A stretch of 38,342 bases of DNA, from the NCBI GenBank assembly GCA_016214885.1, contig JACRMP010000021.1, positions 1 to 38,342 on the forward strand, written 5' to 3'. The notes under the pieces are model-generated. The model searched no databases, was not told the DNA's origin, and saw only the letters and a list, made by a program, of their open reading frames with translations. The DNA is from Candidatus Gottesmanbacteria bacterium (lineage in GTDB: Bacteria; Patescibacteriota; Microgenomatia; UBA10105; UBA927). Positions 24,721 to 32,839 of the stretch are shown piece by piece (position 1 is the stretch's first letter; each line of letters starts with the position of its first letter). A program made the position numbers and the translations under genes.

Positions 24721-25668
24721 TTATGACTTTTTCCCTTTCATAAGAAATACCAGGAGTCCCTTTTGTGCATGGAGGCGATTTTCGGCCTGATCGTAGACCA
24801 CAGACTGCTTACTGTCAAACACTTCTTTGGTCACTTCGTTGCCTAAATACGCCGGCATATCATGCATAAAAAGCGCATCCGGTTTGGCTAGACTCATAAG
24901 TTTTTCATTCACCTGGTACCTACGGAACGCCTTAAGACGCTTGGCTTTCTCCTTTTCGGCACCCATACTGACCCATGTATCGGTATACACCACATCCGCC
25001 CCCTTCACTGCAGATTCCGGATTTTGTGTTTCTGTCACCGATCCGCCGTACTTAACGGCCAGACTCCGGGCTTTCGCCGAGACCGCGGCACTCATTGCAT
25101 ACCCTTTGGGACTAGCGACCACAATATGCATCCCCAATAAACCACAGACCAACGCTAATGAATGGGTTACATTGTTGTTCCCGTCGCCGACAAATGCCAC
25201 GCGGATCCGATGAAGGCTCCGTTTATACTCCACCATCGTCATAATATCGGCAAGTATCTGACACGGATGCTCCAGATCAGACAAACCGTTGATGACCGGC
25301 ACCTTTGAATAACGGGCGAGCTCAGCTACTGTATCGTGAGCAAACACCCTTGCCATGATTGCACTCCCCATACTCGAAAGCACCTTAGCGGCATGCTCCA
25401 CCGGCTCGCGCACCCCCAAACCAATATGTTCAGGCCCGAAGTACAGCGCATGACCACCTAATTGGAACATACCGATATCAAACGATGCATGAGTCCTGAG
25501 ACTGGGCTTTTCATAAATCATGATAAGCGTTTTTCCTTTGAGGAGTGGTTTATTCTTCCCCGTCTTACGAAGCCTTTTTTTTAGTTTTTCCGCAATGCCC
25601 AGAATATCCAGGATATCCCTGCGGGTTAAATCGGTTATCGATAACAAATGTTTTATTTTCATATGCAT
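24721..25668 (-). CDS. Ornithine carbamoyltransferase-like protein with altered active-site motifs
   Basis: This 315-residue protein has the standard transcarbamylase layout. The carbamoyl-phosphate loop reads EKPSLRTHASFD instead of STRTR. GLSDLEHPCQILADIM is intact, VAFVGDGNNNVTHSL opens the second domain, and DTWVSMGAE is the usual ornithine loop. The late motif normally HCLPAHRGEEVT reads HDMPAYLGNEVT, so the substrate-binding Cys and the Arg are both replaced. It begins 6 nt after the first transcarbamylase gene; another ATG lies 6 nt further in. It could be the real ornithine enzyme with local changes, a regulatory partner, or a carbamoyltransferase for another amine. Confidence 0.85.
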   Translation of the reverse strand: MHMKIKHLLSITDLTRRDILDILGIAEKLKKRLRKTGKNKPLLKGKTLIMIYEKPSLRTHASFDIGMFQLGGHALYFGPEHIGLGVREPVEHAAKVLSSMGSAIMARVFAHDTVAELARYSKVPVINGLSDLEHPCQILADIMTMVEYKRSLHRIRVAFVGDGNNNVTHSLALVCGLLGMHIVVASPKGYAMSAAVSAKARSLAVKYGGSVTETQNPESAVKGADVVYTDTWVSMGAEKEKAKRLKAFRRYQVNEKLMSLAKPDALFMHDMPAYLGNEVTKEVFDSKQSVVYDQAENRLHAQKGLLVFLMKGKKS

Positions 25669-25674
25669 AACACG

Positions 25675-26661
25675 CTATTTTTTGGCCCCCATAGTCAACG
25701 CAAGTATCGCCTTCTGGACATGCATCCGGTTTTCCGCCTGATCATATACCACCGACTGCTTGCCATCAATAACCGCGTCAGCCACCTCGATCCCGCGGTC
25801 TGCCGGCAAGCAATGCATATATATCGCGTCTTTCCTGGCAAGCTGCATCTTTTTTTCATCGCAAATCCAGCTTTTGTACTTTGCGGCGATTCTGGTGCAC
25901 ACGCTCGGATCACTCGTGGTCACAAGCGGCCCCCAGCTTTTGGGATAGACGACATCCGCATCCCGGAACGCATCCTCCATACTATGCGTAATATGCACTG
26001 ATCCACCTGTTTTTTCCGCATTTTCCCTGGCTGTTTTCATAATACCGGGCATGAGCATAAACTCCTTGGGGTATGCAAGCGTGATGTCAGCGCCGAATTT
26101 GGTCAGAAGCAACAAAAACGACTGCGGCACCGATATGGGCTTGGTGTAACTGCTCGCAAACGCCCAGGACATGACTATTTTCTTCTTTTTGACGGTTTTT
26201 TTCTTTTCCAAAATGGTCATAAGGTCAGCCATAGCCTGGAACGGATGATAAATATCACACTGCATATTAAACACCGGGGCAGTGGAATACTTTGCTACCT
26301 CGCGGATATAAGAATTTCCCTCTCCCCAGTCACAATGGCGGATTGCAATACCATGCCCGTATGACGAAAGGATTTTGCCTATTTCCTTCGGCGTATCACC
26401 ATGCGCAATTTGGAGCTTATCGGGGGTAAGATCGTGTGAATTGCCTCCTAACTGATCCATGGCCGCCTCAAAGCTCGTTCTCGTCCGTGTTGAGCTAAAA
26501 AAGAATAGTAAATAAAGTGTTTGATGCAGAAGATAAGGCGTCGGCTGTTTCAAACGGAATTTCTTTTTGAGCTGCACCGCCAAATCCAGTGCCACCTTAA
26601 GCTCTGCGGTCGACCACTCCTGTTCAGCTATAAAATCCCTGCCGATTAATTTTTTGTACAT
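25675..26661 (-). CDS. Carbamoyltransferase of the YgeW/AOTCase-like (knotted) type
   Basis: This 328-residue enzyme has an intact carbamoyl-phosphate loop (FFSSTRTRTSFEAAMDQLGG), an 80s-type loop (IAHGDTPKEIGKILSSYG), CDIYHPFQAMADLM and HCLPADRGIEV. The segment SWAFASSYTKPISVPQS followed later by DVVYPKSWGPL resembles knotted transcarbamylases (N-acetyl/N-succinylornithine transcarbamylase and YgeW) more than standard ArgF. Substrate could be ornithine, an acyl-ornithine or another amine. The start at 26661 has AGGAG 6 nt upstream. The 74-nt gap after argG carries a GGGAGG/CCTCCC hairpin. It is followed at once by the second transcarbamylase. Confidence 0.85.
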   Translation of the reverse strand: MYKKLIGRDFIAEQEWSTAELKVALDLAVQLKKKFRLKQPTPYLLHQTLYLLFFFSSTRTRTSFEAAMDQLGGNSHDLTPDKLQIAHGDTPKEIGKILSSYGHGIAIRHCDWGEGNSYIREVAKYSTAPVFNMQCDIYHPFQAMADLMTILEKKKTVKKKKIVMSWAFASSYTKPISVPQSFLLLLTKFGADITLAYPKEFMLMPGIMKTARENAEKTGGSVHITHSMEDAFRDADVVYPKSWGPLVTTSDPSVCTRIAAKYKSWICDEKKMQLARKDAIYMHCLPADRGIEVADAVIDGKQSVVYDQAENRMHVQKAILALTMGAKK

Positions 26662-26735
26662 ACAGGCTCCTTTCATTTCATAAAGTGCCGGTTTGGGAGG
26701 CCTCGAGAACCTCCCTTTCCGACATAATACCACGT

Positions 26736-27986
26736 CTACATGTTTCCCCGCTGATGTGCTAATTTCATCTGCAGAGAATACACTTCGATAAACCCTGCGC
26801 TCGCATTGACGTTGTAAGAATACCCGCCGCTTGTCGTAAACGATGCGTGATGCATAGCAAACGGACTGGTCATAGCAACGACAGTAGCAGACCCTTTATA
26901 TAACTTAACCGTCACCATTCCGGTCACTTTTTCGTTTACCGTATCGTTAAAGCTGTTTATCGCATCCATAACAGGATCAAACCATTTCGCACCATAACAA
27001 AGATATGCCCATTTAATGTCCATCTGGTTTTTAAGCTCGTTAAGCTCCCTCGTCGAGACATACTGTTCCAGTGCTTTGTGGGCAGTGATGATAACATGCC
27101 CTGCCGGAAGCTCGTAGACACCCCTGTCTTTAAGACCTACGAGACGATCCTCCACCAAATGCACCACCCCCACACCATGCGCACCTGCGATGGTATTGAG
27201 TGTCGCAATAAGCTTGGCAAGCTGCATTGTTTTCCCGTTTAATGCAACAGGCAGACCCTTTTTGTAGGCTATCGTTATGATCTCTTCCTGATCCGGCGCG
27301 TTTTTAGCCAGCGTATAGGTAGTCAAAAACTTATCGATCTTCGGGATATACTGGGGATCCTCAATTTCTCCCCCTTCCCAGGTCATGCCCCACATGTTGT
27401 CATCGACGCTATACGGAAAATCCAGGCTGGCAGGGACAGGAATGCCGTATTTTTTGGCATATACTATCTCTTCATTCCTATCCATATTCCACTCGCGGAC
27501 AGGAGCAATAATTTTTATGTCGGGATTGAGCGTCAGCATGTAGCCCTCAAACCGGACCTGGTCGTTGCCTTTACCGGTACATCCATGCGCCACCGCATCT
27601 GCACCTACCTTCTTGGCCACTTCAATGGCTTTAGCAGCCGTGATTGCGCGGCCTATTGGCGTTGATAAATGATATTCCCCCTGATAACTCGCGTTTGCTT
27701 TAACGCCCAATGCAATATATTTTTCCGCGAACTCATCTTTGACATCCAGGACTATCGCCTTCTTAGCTCCGAACTTCAGCGCTTTTTTCCGGATGGCGGC
27801 AAGATCATCACCCTGCTGACCCAAGTCCATGGTAAGGGTGACCACCTCAGCGTGATACTCATCGATAATCCATTTGAGCATGACGCTGGTGTCTAAGCCG
27901 CCGCTATAGAGCAGGAGTACTTTTTTTACTTCACCTTTTTTTGCCTCATACGAGGCAACTTTTTGGTATGTTGTCTTGTGCTTCAT
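26736..27986 (-). CDS. argG: Argininosuccinate synthase
   Basis: ArgG joins citrulline and aspartate using ATP. This 416-residue protein has the PP-loop VLLLYSGGLDTSVMLKW near residue 25, AHGCTGKGNDQVRFE for substrate binding, and DDNMWGMTWEGGEIEDP characteristic of the family. The start is the ATG at 27986: AGGAGGTG inside the end of argH lies 8 nt before it, and an upstream in-frame GTG overlaps that SD. It begins 1 nt after the argH stop, so translation is tightly coupled. Confidence 0.97.
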   Translation of the reverse strand: MKHKTTYQKVASYEAKKGEVKKVLLLYSGGLDTSVMLKWIIDEYHAEVVTLTMDLGQQGDDLAAIRKKALKFGAKKAIVLDVKDEFAEKYIALGVKANASYQGEYHLSTPIGRAITAAKAIEVAKKVGADAVAHGCTGKGNDQVRFEGYMLTLNPDIKIIAPVREWNMDRNEEIVYAKKYGIPVPASLDFPYSVDDNMWGMTWEGGEIEDPQYIPKIDKFLTTYTLAKNAPDQEEIITIAYKKGLPVALNGKTMQLAKLIATLNTIAGAHGVGVVHLVEDRLVGLKDRGVYELPAGHVIITAHKALEQYVSTRELNELKNQMDIKWAYLCYGAKWFDPVMDAINSFNDTVNEKVTGMVTVKLYKGSATVVAMTSPFAMHHASFTTSGGYSYNVNASAGFIEVYSLQMKLAHQRGNM

Positions 27987-27987
27987 A

Positions 27988-29508
27988 TTATTCACCTCCT
28001 TTCATCACTGATTTCATTGCGTTTTGTAATAGCGCTTCGGAGGCTTTCCCGGATTTCTTTTTCGAATCTAGCCACATCTTATGCACGTTAAGCTGTTTGT
28101 TAAGCTTTTTGAGACTCATCTTGATACTGTTTTTTCCCGGCCCGCCGTATGACGCAATAAGCTTTGTGGTGTGGTGGGGGTCTTGCCAAAGCTCAACCTG
28201 CATGGGAGTCACCGAACAGGACAAACCCATTTCACCCAGTGCAGCAATGAGGCTCTGGTGAGTTACTTTATCCTGACCTGCACTTGCTTTTACCGCTTTC
28301 TCGACCACCACCTTGGCCACCCGCATGGGCAACTGAAATGCAACCGCCAACTGCTCCATGAGTACGGTAGCGCTCACAAACCCTTTGGTACTCCAGGACT
28401 CCATATGACTCTTATGCAGAATCATTGTCCGGATAACTCCTGTAATGACGACAGGCGCCGGTAAACACTCGCGCAGAACATCCGTCACCATATACTTTGC
28501 CCACTGGGAATCACGGTTATACCCGATAAAATTCCCCTTCCCCATACCGATAAGCCCCATAAGCTGTCCGTGGACAAACGCAGCCTTGCCCTTGACCACC
28601 TCCAGAGGATCGGGATTTTTCTTCTGGGGCATAACGGAGCTTCCGGTGCTATAGCCATCGGCTAGTGTTAGCATGCCGAACTCCGGCGTAGCAAATAAAA
28701 TAAGCGTCTCAGCAATAAGCGACAGATGGTTCATCATGATCGCGGTGGCGTACACAACATCTGACTCCGCCTCCCCGCGGTTTGTTATGGCGTCCAGCGA
28801 ATTATGATCCGGCCCATCAAACCCTAATAAGGAAGCAGTCATTTTTCTGTCGATAGGATAACTGGTTCCATATGAAACCACGCTCCCCAACGGGCAATGA
28901 TTGTGAAGCGTGTGCCATGCAGTAAACCTGGCAATATCGCGGAGCAACATGGCGGCAAATCCCGCGAGTGTGTGTCCCAGGGTCGTTACCATAGCGTGCT
29001 GATGATGGGTAAATCCGGGCATAAGCACTCCCTTAGTCTCTTCTGCCAATTCCAGAAGTGATTGAATAAGTGTGATACAGTTGTTTACCTGCATAAGCAC
29101 CCCATCACGCAGGTAAAGCTTCATATCGGTAACAACCTGATCATTGCGGCTCCGCGCGGTGTGCAGTTTGCCAGCCACCTCTATCCCAAGCGTATCGGTG
29201 AGCCATGATTCAATGTTGGAATGTACATCTTCGCGAGTAGGATCAAGCGTCCACTTTCCTTTGGCTGCAAGCTGATCCAGCATTATGAGTCCGCTCAACA
29301 GTTTTGCACCATCGGAAAGCGGAATAATACCGGTCTTCGCAAGCATCACCGTGTGCGCTTTGTTAAGCCGTATGTCATACGGAACAAGAGCTGCATCGGC
29401 AGGCGGAACAACAGCCACATCGCGCCCGGCAGTAAACTCAATTACGGCATTATCCGGCGTCACCCCAAAGGCTGAACCCCACAGTTTATTTGTTTGTTGT
29501 GTTTTCAT
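27988..29508 (-). CDS. argH: Argininosuccinate lyase
   Basis: ArgH splits argininosuccinate into arginine and fumarate. This 506-residue protein begins MKTQQTNKLWGSAFG. It contains KLHTARSRNDQVVTDM, FTHHQHAMVTTLGHTL with a catalytic His, and the signature GSSVMPQKKNPDPLEVVKG. It is somewhat longer than the usual ~460 residues, with a basic tail after position ~450. The start at 29508 is chosen by family alignment; the frame stays open upstream to 29631 through hairpin-rich leader sequence, which is unlikely to be coding. It is the first gene of the unit behind the T-box. Confidence 0.96.
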   Translation of the reverse strand: MKTQQTNKLWGSAFGVTPDNAVIEFTAGRDVAVVPPADAALVPYDIRLNKAHTVMLAKTGIIPLSDGAKLLSGLIMLDQLAAKGKWTLDPTREDVHSNIESWLTDTLGIEVAGKLHTARSRNDQVVTDMKLYLRDGVLMQVNNCITLIQSLLELAEETKGVLMPGFTHHQHAMVTTLGHTLAGFAAMLLRDIARFTAWHTLHNHCPLGSVVSYGTSYPIDRKMTASLLGFDGPDHNSLDAITNRGEAESDVVYATAIMMNHLSLIAETLILFATPEFGMLTLADGYSTGSSVMPQKKNPDPLEVVKGKAAFVHGQLMGLIGMGKGNFIGYNRDSQWAKYMVTDVLRECLPAPVVITGVIRTMILHKSHMESWSTKGFVSATVLMEQLAVAFQLPMRVAKVVVEKAVKASAGQDKVTHQSLIAALGEMGLSCSVTPMQVELWQDPHHTTKLIASYGGPGKNSIKMSLKKLNKQLNVHKMWLDSKKKSGKASEALLQNAMKSVMKGGE

Positions 29509-29704
29509 AAAATATATACATTCAATCTTTATAGTCACATGGTTTCGTATATAAGCGGCTGCGCTTCGCGCGAAACCATAATTTGTTGTAAAACTCGCGG
29601 ATATGCATCCGCTCGTTACATAGATAACCATGGTACGTCGCTTCGCTCCTCACCATTGTTGGCAGTAAGCTCACAAATAGGTATTTGTTCGCTAACTGAC
29701 CAAC
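29509..29704 (-). other. Hairpin-rich leader between T-box terminator and argH
   Basis: This ~195-nt stretch has a perfect 9-bp inverted repeat, ATGGTTTCG at 29539-29547 and CGAAACCAT at 29571-29579, enclosing a GC-rich inner part. It also has a 6-bp one, GCGGAT at 29597-29602 and ATCCGC at 29607-29612. No SD precedes argH. It may be a second control layer, a processing site or a small repeat element. Confidence 0.45.
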
Positions 29705-29756
29705 AAAAAATCCCCTTGGATCTCTCCCGGTAAAGACCGAGAGAAGTCCAAGGGGA
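29705..29756 (-). terminator. T-box intrinsic terminator of the arginine unit
   Basis: Read on the minus strand, TCCCCTTGGA pairs perfectly with TCCAAGGGGA; a second stem CTCTC-GGT/ACC-GAGAG lies inside with a small bulge, and a run of six T follows. The CCCC of its 5' arm is the same segment needed by the antiterminator, so the two structures exclude each other. Confidence 0.9.
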
Positions 29757-29950
29757 CGTTAGTTAGCGTGGTGCCACCCCAGGTTTAGAAAAGGTTGTTT
29801 TATTAAAAACAAAAAATCCCCGTATAGCCTTGACGGAAGATCACTTTTCCCTCAACTTAAAAGTTTCTTACTTGTTGGCCTTGCAGCCGCCTTTCTTCAG
29901 AAACGGGCTCCGGTGCTCGACACCATCATCGCCTATTCAATTGTTACAAC
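29705..29950 (-). ncRNA. T-box riboswitch leader controlling the arginine genes
   Basis: The T-box bulge UGGCACC lies at 29770-29776 (minus strand), flanked by GGGG on one side and ACG on the other. GGGG can pair with CCCC and ACG with CGU downstream, giving the classical antiterminator with its 7-nt bulge. The intrinsic terminator follows directly. Upstream, a 5' domain has GGUG/CACC and UUUC/GAAA hairpins as stem I candidates. I could not assign the specifier codon; context (argH, argG, transcarbamylases, argS) predicts tRNA-Arg. Uncharged tRNA would favour the antiterminator and expression. A GGGGATTTTTTGTT string occurs both near 29815 and at the terminator end. Confidence 0.9.
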
Positions 29951-29979
29951 ACTTTACTACAGGACTTTATTCTTGTCAA
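29951..29979 (-). promoter_or_regulatory. Promoter of the T-box arginine unit
   Basis: TTGACA (29979-29974) and TAAAGT (29956-29951) on the minus strand are spaced by exactly 17 nt. This is one of the strongest promoters visible in the window. Its -35 lies just past the comEC nuclease-gene stop at 29990. Confidence 0.8.
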
Positions 29980-29989
29980 GACATCAAAA

Positions 29990-30892
29990 TTATCTATTAG
30001 TTTGGACTGTCCAATCAATCCCATCGCTTATTATTTCTATATCCCCTTCTTGATCCGTCCTTAGCACTCGGATATTTTTCTTTGCTAACATATCCAGAAT
30101 CTCCGGTGCCGGGTGACCATAGGTGTTTCTGCCTACCGAAATTACTGCTAATCCCAAATGCAGAGCGTCAAGATAGTCTGCAGTCATACCGGTCTTGCTC
30201 CCATGGTGCGGCACTTTTAGCACCTCAATACCACCATCTGCTAATACAGCATCATGGTGTTCGGTCTCTATCCCCATGCTGGCGTCCCCCGGAGACAACA
30301 TATCAAACTTGCCATACCGGAGCCTGAGGATAAGCGATAAATCGTTGCGGCCAGATGCACTCACCCCCAGTACTGGAGTGTCATCTACACCCGCATAATC
30401 CCTGAGACGGTTGGTAACCGCCTTAGGCGGCCACATAACCTCAACCGTAACATTTCCGGCGGTCAGGGAATCACCCGCGGCCAAACGCTTTTGCGGCACC
30501 TTGTTCCCGTCGAGTGCCCCCATCAGCTGCCGGTATTGCTCAGATGTATCGGGGACAGCAGATAACACTGCGTACCCAACGTCAAAACGGCTGACGACCG
30601 GCATGAGCCCCCTAAGGTGATCCTGTTCCGCATGTGTTAAAAATATAATATCTATTTTTCTATCCCAAAATGCCATGTGCCGGGAAAGACAGGCAATCAC
30701 TTTTTCATTGGGTCCTCCGTCAATAAGCATGTCCCTGCCGTCGGGCAACCGGATATACACTGCGTCCCCCTGCCCTACGTCACAAAAGACAATATGCAGT
30801 TTTCCGTCGGGTAAAGAATAAAGAAAATTAAATAATAAGATTAGGCCTGTAGCAAATCCACATATGATATATCCAATCCGCAACGGTATCAT
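29990..30892 (-). CDS. comEC: ComEC nuclease part (metallo-beta-lactamase domain), separate gene
   Basis: ComEC makes the inner-membrane channel for DNA uptake, and its C-terminal beta-lactamase-type domain is thought to degrade the non-transported strand. This 300-residue protein has one N-terminal membrane helix (YIICGFATGLILLFNFLY), then the domain: VFCDVGQGDAVYIRLP, a metal site TLTHAEQDHLRG-like (FLTHAEQDHLRG, against the common THxDxDHxGG), LSPGDAS, and KVPHHGSKTG. A separate gene carries the channel part, 155 nt upstream. An ATAGGAAAT element precedes the ATG. The unusual THAEQDH site keeps His-Asp-His in the key places. Confidence 0.88.
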   Translation of the reverse strand: MIPLRIGYIICGFATGLILLFNFLYSLPDGKLHIVFCDVGQGDAVYIRLPDGRDMLIDGGPNEKVIACLSRHMAFWDRKIDIIFLTHAEQDHLRGLMPVVSRFDVGYAVLSAVPDTSEQYRQLMGALDGNKVPQKRLAAGDSLTAGNVTVEVMWPPKAVTNRLRDYAGVDDTPVLGVSASGRNDLSLILRLRYGKFDMLSPGDASMGIETEHHDAVLADGGIEVLKVPHHGSKTGMTADYLDALHLGLAVISVGRNTYGHPAPEILDMLAKKNIRVLRTDQEGDIEIISDGIDWTVQTNR

Positions 30893-31047
30893 ATTTCCTA
30901 TTTTTTAACTTCATTTAATGAACAGTTATTGCATGCAATCACATAACACGCCATTCATTCCCCCAACAATCTTAAACCCCATAGATATATAATTAATGCT
31001 TCTTTTACCATGATGCGTTAGCCTCAGGTATGTATGGTTTGATATAC

Positions 31048-31881
31048 TTATAGACCAATATTGGAAAAAGGAAGCGAACCCATAATATAGACTGTTCTGA
31101 CAATATATTCCAAAAACACCCAATCAAGCCAGGCAACTATATAACCCAATGGAAACCAGAAAAAACTCAGTAAAACGGTGATCCACCCCAACCCGGTTAA
31201 CGGTCCGATCACCCAACCGATCAACAGATTTGCCACCGGAGAAATGAGCGAAACTTTATGAAAATTCCAGAACACAATGGGAACGGTAAACACCTGTGCC
31301 GCGAGTGTTAACCGCAGATCAGTAATTACAATTTTTTTAATATAACTTCCCCACTTGATAATTTTTCCGCCGGGGTTATTTTCCGCGGAGGGATCGCCCC
31401 CAAAAAGAATGATACCCAGCGTTGCCAGCGCCGATAACTGGAACGATATATCGGTTAACCACTGGGGACGGCTAAAAAGCATGAGTACTACCGCAATACT
31501 CCAGGCATATATCGCCCAATATTGACGACCAAATAATACCGCCAATAAAGAAACTCCCCCCATAAGCGACGCCCTGATGATACTGGGACTGGCTCCTACA
31601 AACCAGACAAACCAGCAAATAAAGCCGATTGTTGCTACCCCGGAAGCTCGCCTCCCGATAGCTCCCACCAAAACCATCTGAACAAGCCTGCTCATAATGG
31701 CAATATTCATACCTGACAATGCGACGATATGGAGTGTGCCGCTAGCTACGAGTGCATCATAAAAATCAGGGGGAAGTGATGATTTTGTGCCAAACAGCAG
31801 ACCCACGAGTAGTCCTGCATGCGGCTCAGGGAGAAGTCTATTGATGATCTGAGTCAACGATAAAACGGTTGGGACTGTCAT
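31048..31881 (-). CDS. comEC: ComEC channel part (Competence domain), separate gene
   Basis: This 277-residue membrane protein matches the central Competence domain: LLVGLLFGTKSSLPPDFYDALVASGTLHIVALSGMN is the conserved entry, including the HIVALSGMNI motif. About seven hydrophobic helices follow (VATIGFICWFVWFVG, AIYAWSIAVVLMLF, LSALATLGIILFGG and others). The N-terminal OB-like DUF4131 region of full-length ComEC is missing, and the nuclease domain is a separate downstream gene. It begins 6 nt after the comEA stop. The split form may assemble from two chains. Confidence 0.9.
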   Translation of the reverse strand: MTVPTVLSLTQIINRLLPEPHAGLLVGLLFGTKSSLPPDFYDALVASGTLHIVALSGMNIAIMSRLVQMVLVGAIGRRASGVATIGFICWFVWFVGASPSIIRASLMGGVSLLAVLFGRQYWAIYAWSIAVVLMLFSRPQWLTDISFQLSALATLGIILFGGDPSAENNPGGKIIKWGSYIKKIVITDLRLTLAAQVFTVPIVFWNFHKVSLISPVANLLIGWVIGPLTGLGWITVLLSFFWFPLGYIVAWLDWVFLEYIVRTVYIMGSLPFSNIGL

Positions 31882-31887
31882 AACAAT

Positions 31888-32496
31888 CTAAAGGGTAATC
31901 TGACTGCTAATTTTTTCAAATAACGCCCTGCCTATGACATTCTTGTCAACGAGATCTTCCAGCCGTAAGTACGGTCTGCCTGAAATAATTTTTGCTGCAG
32001 TCGCAACACCAATGCCGTTAAGTGATTCAAGCTCGCGGGATGAAGCGGTATTGATATTCACCGTGGAACTGCCGGCGTTTTCTGCATTCACGCTCTCTCC
32101 GATAAACGGAATATATATCTTTGCACCATCAGTAAGTTTTGCTGCCCTATTTATCGTACGACTCACTGCAACTGTATCTGCCTGGGGAGCCAGTCCACCT
32201 GCCAACTCCAAAAGATCATGGACGCGGGAGCCGACTGGCAACCGGTATAACCCAGGGGTTAATACTGCTCCTTCGATATCTATAAGCATACCCGGATCAG
32301 GTTGGCCACTCGCAGAACTGATTGCCTCACTCGTATCCGAACTAAACCGGATCGGCGCGGCAACCTGATACGATTTTATAAAGATTGTTATAGATAGAAC
32401 TATAAAAAGAAGACTTAAACAGCCCAAAATTATGGGCACACGGTACACCTGCCAAAACGGAAATGATGTGCCGGCATCAGCGGCATCTTCAGACAT
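31888..32496 (-). CDS. comEA: ComEA-type DNA receptor protein
   Basis: ComEA binds incoming double-stranded DNA outside the membrane and hands it to ComEC. This 202-residue protein has one N-terminal membrane anchor (IILGCLSLLFIVLSITIFI, residues ~20-40). An SLBB/Wza-like domain follows (IDIEGAVLTPGLYRLPVGSRVHDLLELAGG). The C-terminus has the helix-hairpin-helix pair STVNINTASSRELESLNGIGVATAAKIISGRP, which is the DNA-binding core. It sits 6 nt ahead of the comEC channel gene, so both are one unit. Confidence 0.93.
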   Translation of the reverse strand: MSEDAADAGTSFPFWQVYRVPIILGCLSLLFIVLSITIFIKSYQVAAPIRFSSDTSEAISSASGQPDPGMLIDIEGAVLTPGLYRLPVGSRVHDLLELAGGLAPQADTVAVSRTINRAAKLTDGAKIYIPFIGESVNAENAGSSTVNINTASSRELESLNGIGVATAAKIISGRPYLRLEDLVDKNVIGRALFEKISSQITL

Positions 32497-32592
32497 ACCA
32501 CTTTATTAGATCATTATGCTCAATGATTTACTGTTAAACGGATTACAAAATACCTGAAGAATGCATCAGCGGGATGGCTTCGTGGTTCTATT

Positions 32593-32611
32593 GAGCGCTA
32601 ACCTAGCGCTC
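32593..32611. repeat. Perfect 8-bp hairpin between comEA and the small frame
   Basis: GAGCGCTA at 32593-32600 and TAGCGCTC at 32604-32611 pair with a 3-nt loop. The stop codon of the 62-aa frame lies inside it. No T-run follows on either strand, so it is more a structural or protein-binding site than a standard terminator. Confidence 0.4.
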
Positions 32612-32791
32612 TCGCGTGCTCTTGCAGCCTTGTATAAAAGCTCCCCGTGCTTTACCCTTAGCTTCTTTTTTGACAACCGGATGCATCGCGCGATCAGCGA
32701 TTGCCCGCTCACGCTGCCCGGCCACAAACAAATCCTGCTCCTGAGAAGAACGGAACGTTATTCCTTCCAAGTCGACATCGCCCTGAACCAT
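32603..32791 (-). CDS. Possible small protein, 62 aa
   Basis: A short frame between leuS and comEA encodes MVQGDVDLEGITFRSSQEQDLFVAGQRERAIADRAMHPVVKKEAKGKARGAFIQGCKSTRER, a soluble, charged peptide with protein-like composition. TATAAG lies 5 nt before the ATG, similar to the leaderless pattern. There is no SD and no known motif. The opposite strand is also open across the region, so this remains a weak call. Confidence 0.35.
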   Translation of the reverse strand: MVQGDVDLEGITFRSSQEQDLFVAGQRERAIADRAMHPVVKKEAKGKARGAFIQGCKSTRER

Positions 32792-32839
32792 AAATACTTA
32801 TATGATCCCGCGACAATCATCGGAATAACCCGATAGTGA

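Noticed and set aside
29509-29631. N-terminal extension of ArgH
   Set aside because: The frame is open, but it reads through two perfect hairpins, and the family start aligns with the Met at 29508.
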